From assembly GCA_036397095.1 (NCBI GenBank), contig DASWJQ010000090.1, positions 1 through 18,114 on the forward strand: 18,114 nucleotides of DNA. Reading direction: 5' to 3'. The notes under the pieces are model-generated. The model had not been told where the DNA came from. It did not search any database and saw only the letters and a list, made by a program, of their open reading frames with translations. Below, piece after piece: positions 9,178 to 14,499 of the stretch (the first letter of the stretch is position 1; every line of letters begins with the position of its first letter). A program made the position numbers and the translations under genes. The stretch is from DASWJQ01 sp036397095. Its GTDB lineage: Bacteria; Chloroflexota; Anaerolineae; Anaerolineales; E44-bin32.

Positions 9178-9203
9178 ACGAGCGACGGCAAGCCGTCGCT
9201 CGT
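9178..9203. promoter_or_regulatory. 26-bp palindrome upstream of glgE (operator or hairpin)
   Basis: Two 12-nt arms, ACGAGCGACGGC and GCCGTCGCTCGT, are perfect reverse complements separated by AA. The element lies 41 nt after the cytochrome c stop and 53 nt before the glgE ATG, read on the minus strand. It is not followed by a T-run on either strand, so a standard intrinsic terminator is not well supported. It could be a dimeric repressor operator or a 5'-leader hairpin controlling the glucan genes. Confidence 0.6.
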
Positions 9204-9243
9204 CTAATCTTATCAAGGCCGACGCCAGGCGGGGTAGCCGGGC

Positions 9244-9657
9244 TTAGTGCAGAGTCAAGAGGAAAGCGACCAAATCGTCGATCTGCTTGTCGGTCAGCAC
9301 CTCTTCATACTGGCCGTACATCACCCCGGGCTGGTAGCCTTCGACCACGTAGGCGTTGGGCTGGCGAATGGACTCCTCGAGGTACTCGGCGGCCGAGTTT
9401 GCCTGGCCCCGGTAGTCCTGGGCTCGGACGCGCGCCTCAGCCCGCTCGGCAATGCCGTAGTGCGGTGGGCCGACTTTGACCTCCCCATCCACCAATAAGT
9501 GGCAGGTGACACAGCCGGGGGCCTGGCGGTTGCCAATGGTCTCCTGATGGTAGAGGGCACGTCCGGCCAGCGGGTCGCCCTGACCACCACCACAACCTGC
9601 CAACATCAAGCCGGCGGCCGCCAGGATCGGGACAAAGACGTCAATCCGGATGCGCAT
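9244..9657 (-). CDS. Lipid-anchored small c-type cytochrome
   Basis: A 137-residue electron carrier on the outer face of the membrane. The ATG at 9657 gives MRIRIDVFVPILAAAGLMLAGC, a lipoprotein signal with lipobox LAGC and lipid-modified Cys22. A single heme site CVTCH (Cys49, Cys52, His53) follows, and Met113 in GVMYGQY is the probable sixth ligand, making this a class I monoheme cytochrome c. The tail TDKQIDDLVAFLLTL is the usual C-terminal helix. An upstream in-frame start at 9762 would overlap the transporter gene by over 100 nt and lose the signal peptide, so I reject it. The start is 1 nt after the ZIP stop, so it is very likely co-translated. It may exchange electrons with the neighbouring multicopper oxidase or the respiratory chain; the partner is inferred. 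Confidence 0.9.
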   Translation of the reverse strand: MRIRIDVFVPILAAAGLMLAGCGGGQGDPLAGRALYHQETIGNRQAPGCVTCHLLVDGEVKVGPPHYGIAERAEARVRAQDYRGQANSAAEYLEESIRQPNAYVVEGYQPGVMYGQYEEVLTDKQIDDLVAFLLTLH

Positions 9658-9658
9658 A

Positions 9659-10879
9659 TCACGAAGCCACCAAGAAGGCAGTGAAGTACATAATGGCCAG
9701 CCCCAGCAAGAAGCCGCCCACGTTGAGCCAGGAAACGGCCGGCTGCTGGTCCCGTTGTGCATAGCGTTGCAGCAGGCGCCAGACCTCGACGATCACCTGC
9801 CAGATGGCCCCAGTACCGATCCCCAGGAACAAGGCAGCCAGCACCGGTGAGTAGGCAAAGCCGCCAATCCAGGCACCGGCAATTGCCGGTGCGCCCGCCA
9901 ACAGGGCCAAGCCGGCGAAGTGGCGCAGCTTGACCGGCGTCTGACTGTCTTCGTCCTCGCGGAAATCCGGCAGCAAAGGGGCGGCGATGCCGATGCCTTC
10001 GGTCACGTTGTGCAAAGTGAAGCCAATCACCAAGAAGGACCCAAGGGCAGCTTCGCCAAGGGCGAAAGCTGCACCAATGGCCAGGCCCTCGCCCAGATTG
10101 TGCAAGCCGATCCCAACCGCAATCAGGGTAGCCAGGTACAGCCCACCTTGCGACTGCCGACGGCTGCCAATTGCCATCAGCGCCAGCCAGGTCAGCAACG
10201 CGGCGAACAGCACCATCGCCACACCTTGGAAGACATCGGGCAGCACGGCAGCGACCTCGAAGGCTTCCAGCAGCGTGTCGATCAGCAAGAACACCAGCAG
10301 ACCCATGGTCAGCGCCAGCACGGCGCCGAGCCAGCGGCGGCCGGACCGGCGCATGGCCGGGAACCACAACATGCCCAGCACCACCGGGATCACCCCGACA
10401 TAGATGCCGATCAGACCATAGGCCAGGAACTCGCGTAGGCCGGGGGTCGGGGTCTCAACAGCCAGCTCGACCTCGGTGTCGAAGGTGGCGCCGGTGCTGC
10501 TGATGAGCACGATTTCGTGGGCCTCACCCGCAACCCACGGGTAGGAAATGTGAAAGGTCGCGCTGCTTAGCGTGGCGATGGTCGTCGACGGCTCGGCCTC
10601 GAACTCCCAATAGGCATCATCAACAAGGACCTGTGGCACCTCGACCGGCTCGGGTCCGCCGTTGAAGACGGTCACTTCAAAGCCATGTTCGACGACCCGC
10701 ACCCGCTCGATGGTCAGGTTTTCGACCGGCGGCAAATCGCCACGGAACAACGCCAGCGGATCGCCCAATGCGAAGAAGGCCAGCATCAGGGCGAGCAGCA
10801 CCAACGGCAGCGACACCGAGAGCCAAAGGGGGACACGCCGCCGGCGGCCTTCGAGCGCAGAAGTTTCCATGTCACTCAT
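9659..10879 (-). CDS. ZIP-family metal transporter with N-terminal extracytoplasmic beta domain
   Basis: The 406-residue membrane protein probably imports a divalent metal (Fe, Mn or Zn). One membrane helix (about 16-38) is followed by an extracytoplasmic beta-rich segment (about 50-145, VTVFNGGPEPVEVPQVLVDD, Ig- or cupredoxin-like in appearance). A ZIP core of about seven helices follows (148-406). The two metal-binding helices carry HNLGEG (His260, Glu264) and HNVTEG (His290, Glu294), matching the paired HNxPEG motifs of ZupT/GufA-type ZIPs except that proline is absent from both. A charged cytoplasmic or loop segment DFREDEDSQ lies at 305-313. The ATG at 10879 overlaps the multicopper oxidase stop by 8 nt, with GAGG 6 nt upstream, so translation is probably coupled. 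The metal is not decided by sequence. The DtxR-type regulator and oxidase next to it favour Fe or Mn. Confidence 0.9.
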   Translation of the reverse strand: MSDMETSALEGRRRRVPLWLSVSLPLVLLALMLAFFALGDPLALFRGDLPPVENLTIERVRVVEHGFEVTVFNGGPEPVEVPQVLVDDAYWEFEAEPSTTIATLSSATFHISYPWVAGEAHEIVLISSTGATFDTEVELAVETPTPGLREFLAYGLIGIYVGVIPVVLGMLWFPAMRRSGRRWLGAVLALTMGLLVFLLIDTLLEAFEVAAVLPDVFQGVAMVLFAALLTWLALMAIGSRRQSQGGLYLATLIAVGIGLHNLGEGLAIGAAFALGEAALGSFLVIGFTLHNVTEGIGIAAPLLPDFREDEDSQTPVKLRHFAGLALLAGAPAIAGAWIGGFAYSPVLAALFLGIGTGAIWQVIVEVWRLLQRYAQRDQQPAVSWLNVGGFLLGLAIMYFTAFLVAS

Positions 10880-11984
10880 CGATCACCTCAAAGAAACCCA
10901 TCCAGCCCAACTCTGCAAACTCACTCTGGTGCGCGTGGAACATGTAGCGGCCAGGCTCAAAGCCTTCGAACGAGAATTCAACAATGCCCCGCTGCGCCTG
11001 GCACTGCATGATCGTGTCGACGGTTAGCAGGGTTGGGGTCAGCGTGGTTCCGTGGTCGTAGTAGTCAAAGAAGTTGGCGTGAAGATGGATCGAGTTGATC
11101 GGGTCGAACTCGGTCAGATTGATCAGGTAAATGCGCTGCCGCTGGCTAGCCTTGATCTGAATTGGCCGGTTCATGTAGGCAAAAGCGATGCTGTTGACTG
11201 CATAAACCTCGTTCTCGCCATCGAAGTTGGTGTCGAAGGCGTTCATCAGCATCATCATTTCATTGACCTGCCCGTGGGCCGGGTCGAGATGATTGCGGCT
11301 GCGGGCGGCATCCCGCTCCGGGCCCTGGTACTTGGCCGGGTCTGGATCGATGATGAAAGCCCCATACAACCCCTTGTGGATATGGCGTTTGAGCGGTACG
11401 GAGTGGCAGTGATACAGGTGGCAGCCAAATGGATAGGCGTCAAACTCGTAGATGGTGCTGTCACCCGGTGCAATCATCCCGTCGCCGACGCCTGGCACCC
11501 CGTCCATGGTCGCGCTGTGAATGCCGTGAAAATGGATCGTGTGGGGATGGGAGCCGCCGTTGATAAACTCAATGCGAATGCGATCGCCCTCGATGCAACG
11601 CAGCGATGGCCCGGGCACCCGACCGTTGTAGACCCAGGCGGGGAAATAAACACCGGGGGCAATCTCGATTTCCTTGTCGACGGCCACAATCTGGTATTCA
11701 CGCATCCGCTGGCCGTCAGGCAGCGTGCTGACCGTGCCGTAGTCCCAGTCGTAAAGCATCTCGTGCGGATCGAAGCCATTGGCCTCATGATCCACCTGGC
11801 CGACGGCGCCAAATCCGCTGTGGCCGTGCTCATCGCCCATCTGATGCAACGGACTGGGCCCGCCGCCCGTCAGCAGCTGGCGGCGGGCGGCAGCGCCGGC
11901 TGTCGTGGCCAAGCCCCCACCAATCGCGCCGGCTTTCAAGAAGTCCCGCCGCGACAGTTGAATCCTCTTCAATCGATCACGCAT
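10872..11984 (-). CDS. Tat-exported two-domain multicopper oxidase
   Basis: A 370-residue copper oxidase that couples substrate oxidation to reduction of oxygen to water. SRRDFLKAG at 11-19 plus a short hydrophobic stretch is a Tat signal, so it folds in the cytoplasm and acts outside. Two cupredoxin domains supply the four His-X-His pairs of the trinuclear copper site: HFH (151/153), HCH (192/194), HLH (300/302) and HAH (350/352). Type 1 copper ligands are only in domain 1: His148, Cys193 and His201, with Leu206 at the axial place. The matching Cys in domain 2 is Ala351. That is the type C two-domain layout, likely assembling as a trimer. A His-rich linker (HQMGDEHGH, 48-56) follows the signal. 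The ATG at 11984 has GAGGA upstream and lies 19 nt after the regulator. Substrate is unknown; linkage to a metal regulator and ZIP suggests Fe(II), Mn(II) or Cu(I). Confidence 0.93.
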   Translation of the reverse strand: MRDRLKRIQLSRRDFLKAGAIGGGLATTAGAAARRQLLTGGGPSPLHQMGDEHGHSGFGAVGQVDHEANGFDPHEMLYDWDYGTVSTLPDGQRMREYQIVAVDKEIEIAPGVYFPAWVYNGRVPGPSLRCIEGDRIRIEFINGGSHPHTIHFHGIHSATMDGVPGVGDGMIAPGDSTIYEFDAYPFGCHLYHCHSVPLKRHIHKGLYGAFIIDPDPAKYQGPERDAARSRNHLDPAHGQVNEMMMLMNAFDTNFDGENEVYAVNSIAFAYMNRPIQIKASQRQRIYLINLTEFDPINSIHLHANFFDYYDHGTTLTPTLLTVDTIMQCQAQRGIVEFSFEGFEPGRYMFHAHQSEFAELGWMGFFEVIDE

Positions 11985-12003
11985 GGTTTGATATCCTCAT
12001 TTC

Positions 12004-12690
12004 CTACTTCTCTACCGGCGCAACGTACACCTGATCGGTAACCACCTGACTGAGGGCATGCGCCGGCATGCGGTCATCAACCACCACATGCAGCGGTCCG
12101 TCAAACGGGGCTCGCTCGGTGACCTCGACCTGTGAACCGAGTGTCATTTTCAACGTGTCCAGGTAGCGCAGCAGATCGGGTTGATCGACCACCCGGGTGA
12201 TTTGCCCACGCCTGCCGGCCGGCAAGTCGCTCAGCGGCATTTCCTCGGCGCGATCTAAAGAGCCATCGACATCCGGAATGGGGTCACCATGGGGGTCAAT
12301 CGTCGGGTGACCCAGAAACTCGGCAATCCGCGCCTCGAGCGACTCGGAAATCACGTGTTCAAGCTGGTCGGCCTCGGCATGGACCTCATCCCAGCTGTAG
12401 CCCAAGGCTTCGATCAAGTAGGCCTCGATCAAGCGGTGGTGGCGGACGACCTCAAGGGCGATCTTCTTGCCTGCCGGAGTCAACTCGACTCCACGGTAGC
12501 GCTCATAGTCCACCAGCCGGGGTTCGACCTCGGCCAATTTCTTGAGCATGCCAGTCACGGAGGCACTCGACACACCCAGGCGCTCCGCCAGCGCGCTGGT
12601 GCCGACCCGCCGCGAGCTTTTGCCTGCTAGGTCATGAATGGCCCGCAGGTAGTCTTCGACAGCCGCCGACAGGATCTTGGTTATCTTCAT
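12004..12690 (-). CDS. DtxR/MntR-family metal-dependent transcriptional repressor with FeoA/SH3 domain
   Basis: A 228-residue cytoplasmic repressor that binds DNA when loaded with Fe(II) or Mn(II). It has an N-terminal winged helix (about 7-75, with TSALAERLGVSSASVTGMLKKL), a dimerisation/metal domain (about 76-148, HHRLIEAYLIEALG and EVHAEADQLEHVIS) and a C-terminal FeoA/SH3-like domain (about 154-226). Aligned by eye with DtxR, ligand Met10 becomes Asp13 and Cys102 becomes Asp108, while Glu111, His112, His84/85, Glu89 and His104 are kept. Carboxylates at these two places are closer to MntR, yet MntR lacks the FeoA domain. I use the ATG at 12690. A TTG at 12696 has AGGAG 8 nt upstream and is a serious alternative. 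It is first in the operon with the oxidase, transporter and cytochrome and probably represses itself through the box at 12698-12716. Confidence 0.95.
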   Translation of the reverse strand: MKITKILSAAVEDYLRAIHDLAGKSSRRVGTSALAERLGVSSASVTGMLKKLAEVEPRLVDYERYRGVELTPAGKKIALEVVRHHRLIEAYLIEALGYSWDEVHAEADQLEHVISESLEARIAEFLGHPTIDPHGDPIPDVDGSLDRAEEMPLSDLPAGRRGQITRVVDQPDLLRYLDTLKMTLGSQVEVTERAPFDGPLHVVVDDRMPAHALSQVVTDQVYVAPVEK

Positions 12691-12697
12691 TTCCAAC

Positions 12698-12716
12698 TTA
12701 GGTTCTCCTAACTTAT
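12698..12716 (-). promoter_or_regulatory. DtxR-box-like operator at the metal operon
   Basis: On the plus strand the site reads TTAGGTTCTCCTAACTTAT. It contains the inverted repeat TTAGG-TTCT-CCTAA and matches about 14-15 of 19 places of the DtxR/IdeR consensus as I remember it. With one mismatch the symmetry extends to AACTTAGG/CCTAACTT (12695-12714). It covers the predicted transcription start and the ribosome binding site (AGGAG, complement of 12705-12709) of the regulator gene, so a bound repressor would block expression of the whole operon, including itself. Confidence 0.65.
12705..12709 (-). promoter_or_regulatory. Shine-Dalgarno AGGAG for the DtxR-family gene
   Basis: AGGAG on the minus strand is 8 nt from a TTG (12696) and 14 nt from the ATG (12690). 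The spacing favours the TTG, which would add two residues (start, Glu) before the Met of the ATG. The motif lies inside the DtxR-like operator. Confidence 0.55.
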
Positions 12717-12719
12717 GGC

Positions 12720-12748
12720 AGTCTAGCACCAGCCTGCGGGCCTGTCAA
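12720..12748 (-). promoter_or_regulatory. Sigma-70-type promoter of the dtxR-oxidase-ZIP-cytochrome operon
   Basis: Reading the minus strand, a perfect -35 TTGACA (complement of 12743-12748) is followed by a 17-nt spacer and a -10 TAGACT (complement of 12720-12725, 4 of 6 matches). Transcription would start near 12713, giving a very short leader of about 20 nt. The DtxR-like box covers this start point. Confidence 0.65.
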
Positions 12749-12801
12749 CCAGCGCCCGGCGAGGTGCGGACTCTCTACGTTGCATCCGGTGACAAAGCTC
12801 C

Positions 12802-12817
12802 CGTGAAGATTGTCACA
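12802..12817 (+). promoter_or_regulatory. CRP/FNR-superfamily-like binding site in the divergent region
   Basis: CGTGA-AGATTG-TCACA matches the classical CRP half-sites TGTGA-N6-TCACA at 9 of 10 places. A second copy of the left half creates a wider inverted repeat, GTGACAA (12789-12795) and TTGTCAC (12810-12816). The site is 75 nt before the first hydrogenase-operon start codon, suitable for activation of that operon. Which protein binds is unknown; the encoded cNMP-like protein has no DNA-binding domain. Confidence 0.5.
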
Positions 12818-12819
12818 AT

Positions 12820-12838
12820 AAAGGTTAGCCTAGGCTGG
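12820..12838 (+). promoter_or_regulatory. Second DtxR-box-like sequence, upstream of the hydrogenase operon
   Basis: The sequence AAAGGTTAGCCTAGGCTGG keeps the AGGTTAGCCTA core of the IdeR/DtxR consensus, about 14 of 19 places by eye, but its right half is weaker. It lies 2 nt after the CRP-like site and 54 nt before the start codon at 12893. Chance occurrence is possible. Confidence 0.4.
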
Positions 12839-12866
12839 CACGATTGCCGCCGGCCGCCAAGGGGGG

Positions 12867-12881
12867 TTGGTCGGCGACCAA
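12867..12881 (+). promoter_or_regulatory. Small inverted repeat abutting the first hydrogenase-operon ribosome binding site
   Basis: TTGGTC-GGC-GACCAA is a perfect 6-bp inverted repeat with a 3-nt loop, ending in the AA that begins AAGGAGG, the Shine-Dalgarno sequence. In RNA it could fold beside the ribosome binding site and adjust initiation. In DNA it could be a small operator. Confidence 0.4.
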
Positions 12882-12892
12882 GGAGGCTTGCG

Positions 12893-13384
12893 ATGAGCAA
12901 AGAGGATCCCGCCGTGCGGGCCCGGTTGGCGGAAATCCCGTGGTTTATGGAGTTGGAACAGAGCCACTTCGACCGCTTGCTGTCGATCGCCTCGCTGCGC
13001 CAGGTGGAAGCCGGAGAGCGCATTTTCTCCGAGAGTGACGAGCAGGACAATCTGTATATCCTGGCGCGCGGCAGGGTGGCGATCGAACTGCATGTCCCCA
13101 GCCGGGGGCGCGTGCGGCTGGCCACCGTCGAGCCGCTGGAAGTCTTCGGCTGGTCGAGCGTGACCCCGGTCGTGCGCCTGCGCACCGCCTCCGCCAGCGC
13201 CGTGCTACCCAGCGAGTTGATCGCCTTTCCGGCGGATCGATTGCGGGCGGCCTGCGACGCCGATCCGACACTGGGTTATGTGGTCATGCGGCGGCTGGCG
13301 AATGTGATCGCCGCCCGCTTAATGGTGACCCGCCTCCAACTGCTCGACATCTTCGCCCATCCTAGCGAAGGACCGACCTCATGA
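12893..13384 (+). CDS. Cyclic-nucleotide-binding-domain-like protein without DNA-binding domain (hydrogenase operon)
   Basis: A 163-residue protein that covers only the beta-roll of the CRP/FNR superfamily and its following helix. WFMELEQSHFDRLLSIASLRQ (17-37), GERIFSESDEQDNLYILARGRVAI (41-64) and FPADRLRAACDADPTLGYVVMRRLA (112-136) are typical of the fold. The sequence ends right after the long helix, so the usual helix-turn-helix is absent. The phosphate-binding cassette is altered: VFGWSSVTPVVRLRTASA (84-101) has no Gly-Glu pair, though Arg97 may stand for the usual Arg. Ligand binding is therefore uncertain. GGAGG lies 6 nt before the ATG at 12893. The gene overlaps the next by 4 nt (ATGA) and opens the operon. 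Similar proteins occur in other hydrogenase operons, as I recall. A sensory or structural role in the complex is possible. Confidence 0.85.
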   Translation: MSKEDPAVRARLAEIPWFMELEQSHFDRLLSIASLRQVEAGERIFSESDEQDNLYILARGRVAIELHVPSRGRVRLATVEPLEVFGWSSVTPVVRLRTASASAVLPSELIAFPADRLRAACDADPTLGYVVMRRLANVIAARLMVTRLQLLDIFAHPSEGPTS

Positions 13385-14499
13385 CCGTTCGCACCGGCGA
13401 CGCCTTTGTCATTCAGAAATCGTCGCTCGACGACTTGCTCGGTCAGTTGCGGCAGGCCGGTTACGAGACCTACGGGCCGCGGGTGGACCGGGGGGCGATC
13501 GTTTACAGGCCGATTGCCAGCACGGCCGACCTGCCGAGGGGTTACAGCACCGAGCAAAAGCCGGGCTCCTTCCGCCTAGCACAGACCGGCAGCCGGCGCT
13601 TGTTCGACGCCACCCCGGGGGCCGACTCGTGGAAGCCGATGTTGTTCCCGGCGCGCCAGTCGCTGTTCGAGGTAACGCCGTCCAATGGAGACCTCCAGCT
13701 TACTTTCGACCAGACGGAGCCAACCAGGCGGGCGCTGATCGGGGTCCGCGCGTGCGAATTGGCGGCAATCGAAGTGCAGGATCGGGTCTTCCTTCGACCG
13801 GATTTCAGCGACCCAGGCTACCGCCAGCGCCGCGAGAACCTGTTCCTGGTGGCCGTCGATTGTCACGACCCGGCCGCGACTTGTTTCTGCCATGCCATGG
13901 GGACAGGCCCGGCGGTACGCGATGGCTTCGACCTGGCCCTGAGCGAACTGGGGGACGAGTTTCTGGTGCGGGTGGGGTCGCAGGCCGGCGCCAGCATGAT
14001 CGGCGATCTCCAGGCCACGCCGGCAACCGCCTTCCACCACCAGGCGGCCGCGACCGCCACCGAACGGGCGATCCGCAGCCAGGTCCGCACGATCGACACA
14101 ACCGACCTGCCCGCCTTGCTCTTGAGCGCCCTGGACTCGCCTCGTTGGGATCAAGTCGGCGACCGCTGCCTCAACTGCACTAGCTGCACATTGGTGTGCC
14201 CCACCTGCTTCTGTTGGGACGTCGTCGACACTTCCGACCTGGCCACCGGCAGGACGGAGCGGGTCCGATTGTGGGATTCGTGCTTCAACCCGGATCACTC
14301 CTATCACGCCGGAGGCGGTTTGGTTCGGCCGACGGTGCGAGCCCGCTACCGCCAGTGGCTGACGCACAAGCTGGGCAGTTGGGTCGAGCAATTTGGCGTG
14401 TCCGGCTGTGTTGGCTGCGGCCGCTGCATCACCTGGTGCCCGGCCGGCATCGATATCACCGAAGAAGTGGCGGCTTTGCGCCAGGAGGCAGGCGAATGA
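13381..14499 (+). CDS. hydB: Group 3b-type hydrogenase beta subunit (two 4Fe-4S clusters)
   Basis: A 372-residue iron-sulfur protein that passes electrons between the small subunit and the flavin subunit, as in Pyrococcus sulfhydrogenase/hydrogenase I. The first cluster motif is Cys263, Cys266, Cys269, Cys273, followed by two extra cysteines at 276 and 278 (TCFCWD). The second is Cys343, Cys346, Cys349, Cys353 (CVGCGRCITWCP). The N-terminal half holds the family segments IGVRACELAAIEVQDRVF (120-137) and VAVDCHDPAATCFCHAMGTGP (157-177), with further cysteines. AAGGA lies 8 nt before the ATG, and both ends overlap the neighbours by 4 nt. The same domain family occurs in anaerobic sulfite reductase AsrA, but the following subunits identify a hydrogenase. 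Confidence 0.92.
   Translation: MTVRTGDAFVIQKSSLDDLLGQLRQAGYETYGPRVDRGAIVYRPIASTADLPRGYSTEQKPGSFRLAQTGSRRLFDATPGADSWKPMLFPARQSLFEVTPSNGDLQLTFDQTEPTRRALIGVRACELAAIEVQDRVFLRPDFSDPGYRQRRENLFLVAVDCHDPAATCFCHAMGTGPAVRDGFDLALSELGDEFLVRVGSQAGASMIGDLQATPATAFHHQAAATATERAIRSQVRTIDTTDLPALLLSALDSPRWDQVGDRCLNCTSCTLVCPTCFCWDVVDTSDLATGRTERVRLWDSCFNPDHSYHAGGGLVRPTVRARYRQWLTHKLGSWVEQFGVSGCVGCGRCITWCPAGIDITEEVAALRQEAGE

Noticed and set aside
9178..9203. Intrinsic terminator for the metal operon
   Set aside because: The palindrome has a 2-nt centre and no T-run on either strand, so I list it as a regulatory palindrome and not as a terminator.
8469..9479. Plus-strand open frame of 336 codons opposite glgE
   Set aside because: It runs antisense through glgE and into the cytochrome gene, with no domain and no ribosome binding site. 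It is a shadow of GC-rich coding sequence.
9606..10367. Minus-strand open frame of 253 codons within the ZIP gene
   Set aside because: It is out of frame with the transporter, rich in Arg/Gly/Ala, and without membrane helices or motifs. The ZIP frame is clearly the coding one.
12893..13384. CRP/FNR transcription factor
   Set aside because: The protein ends after the dimerisation-type helix and has no helix-turn-helix, so it should not be called a DNA-binding regulator.
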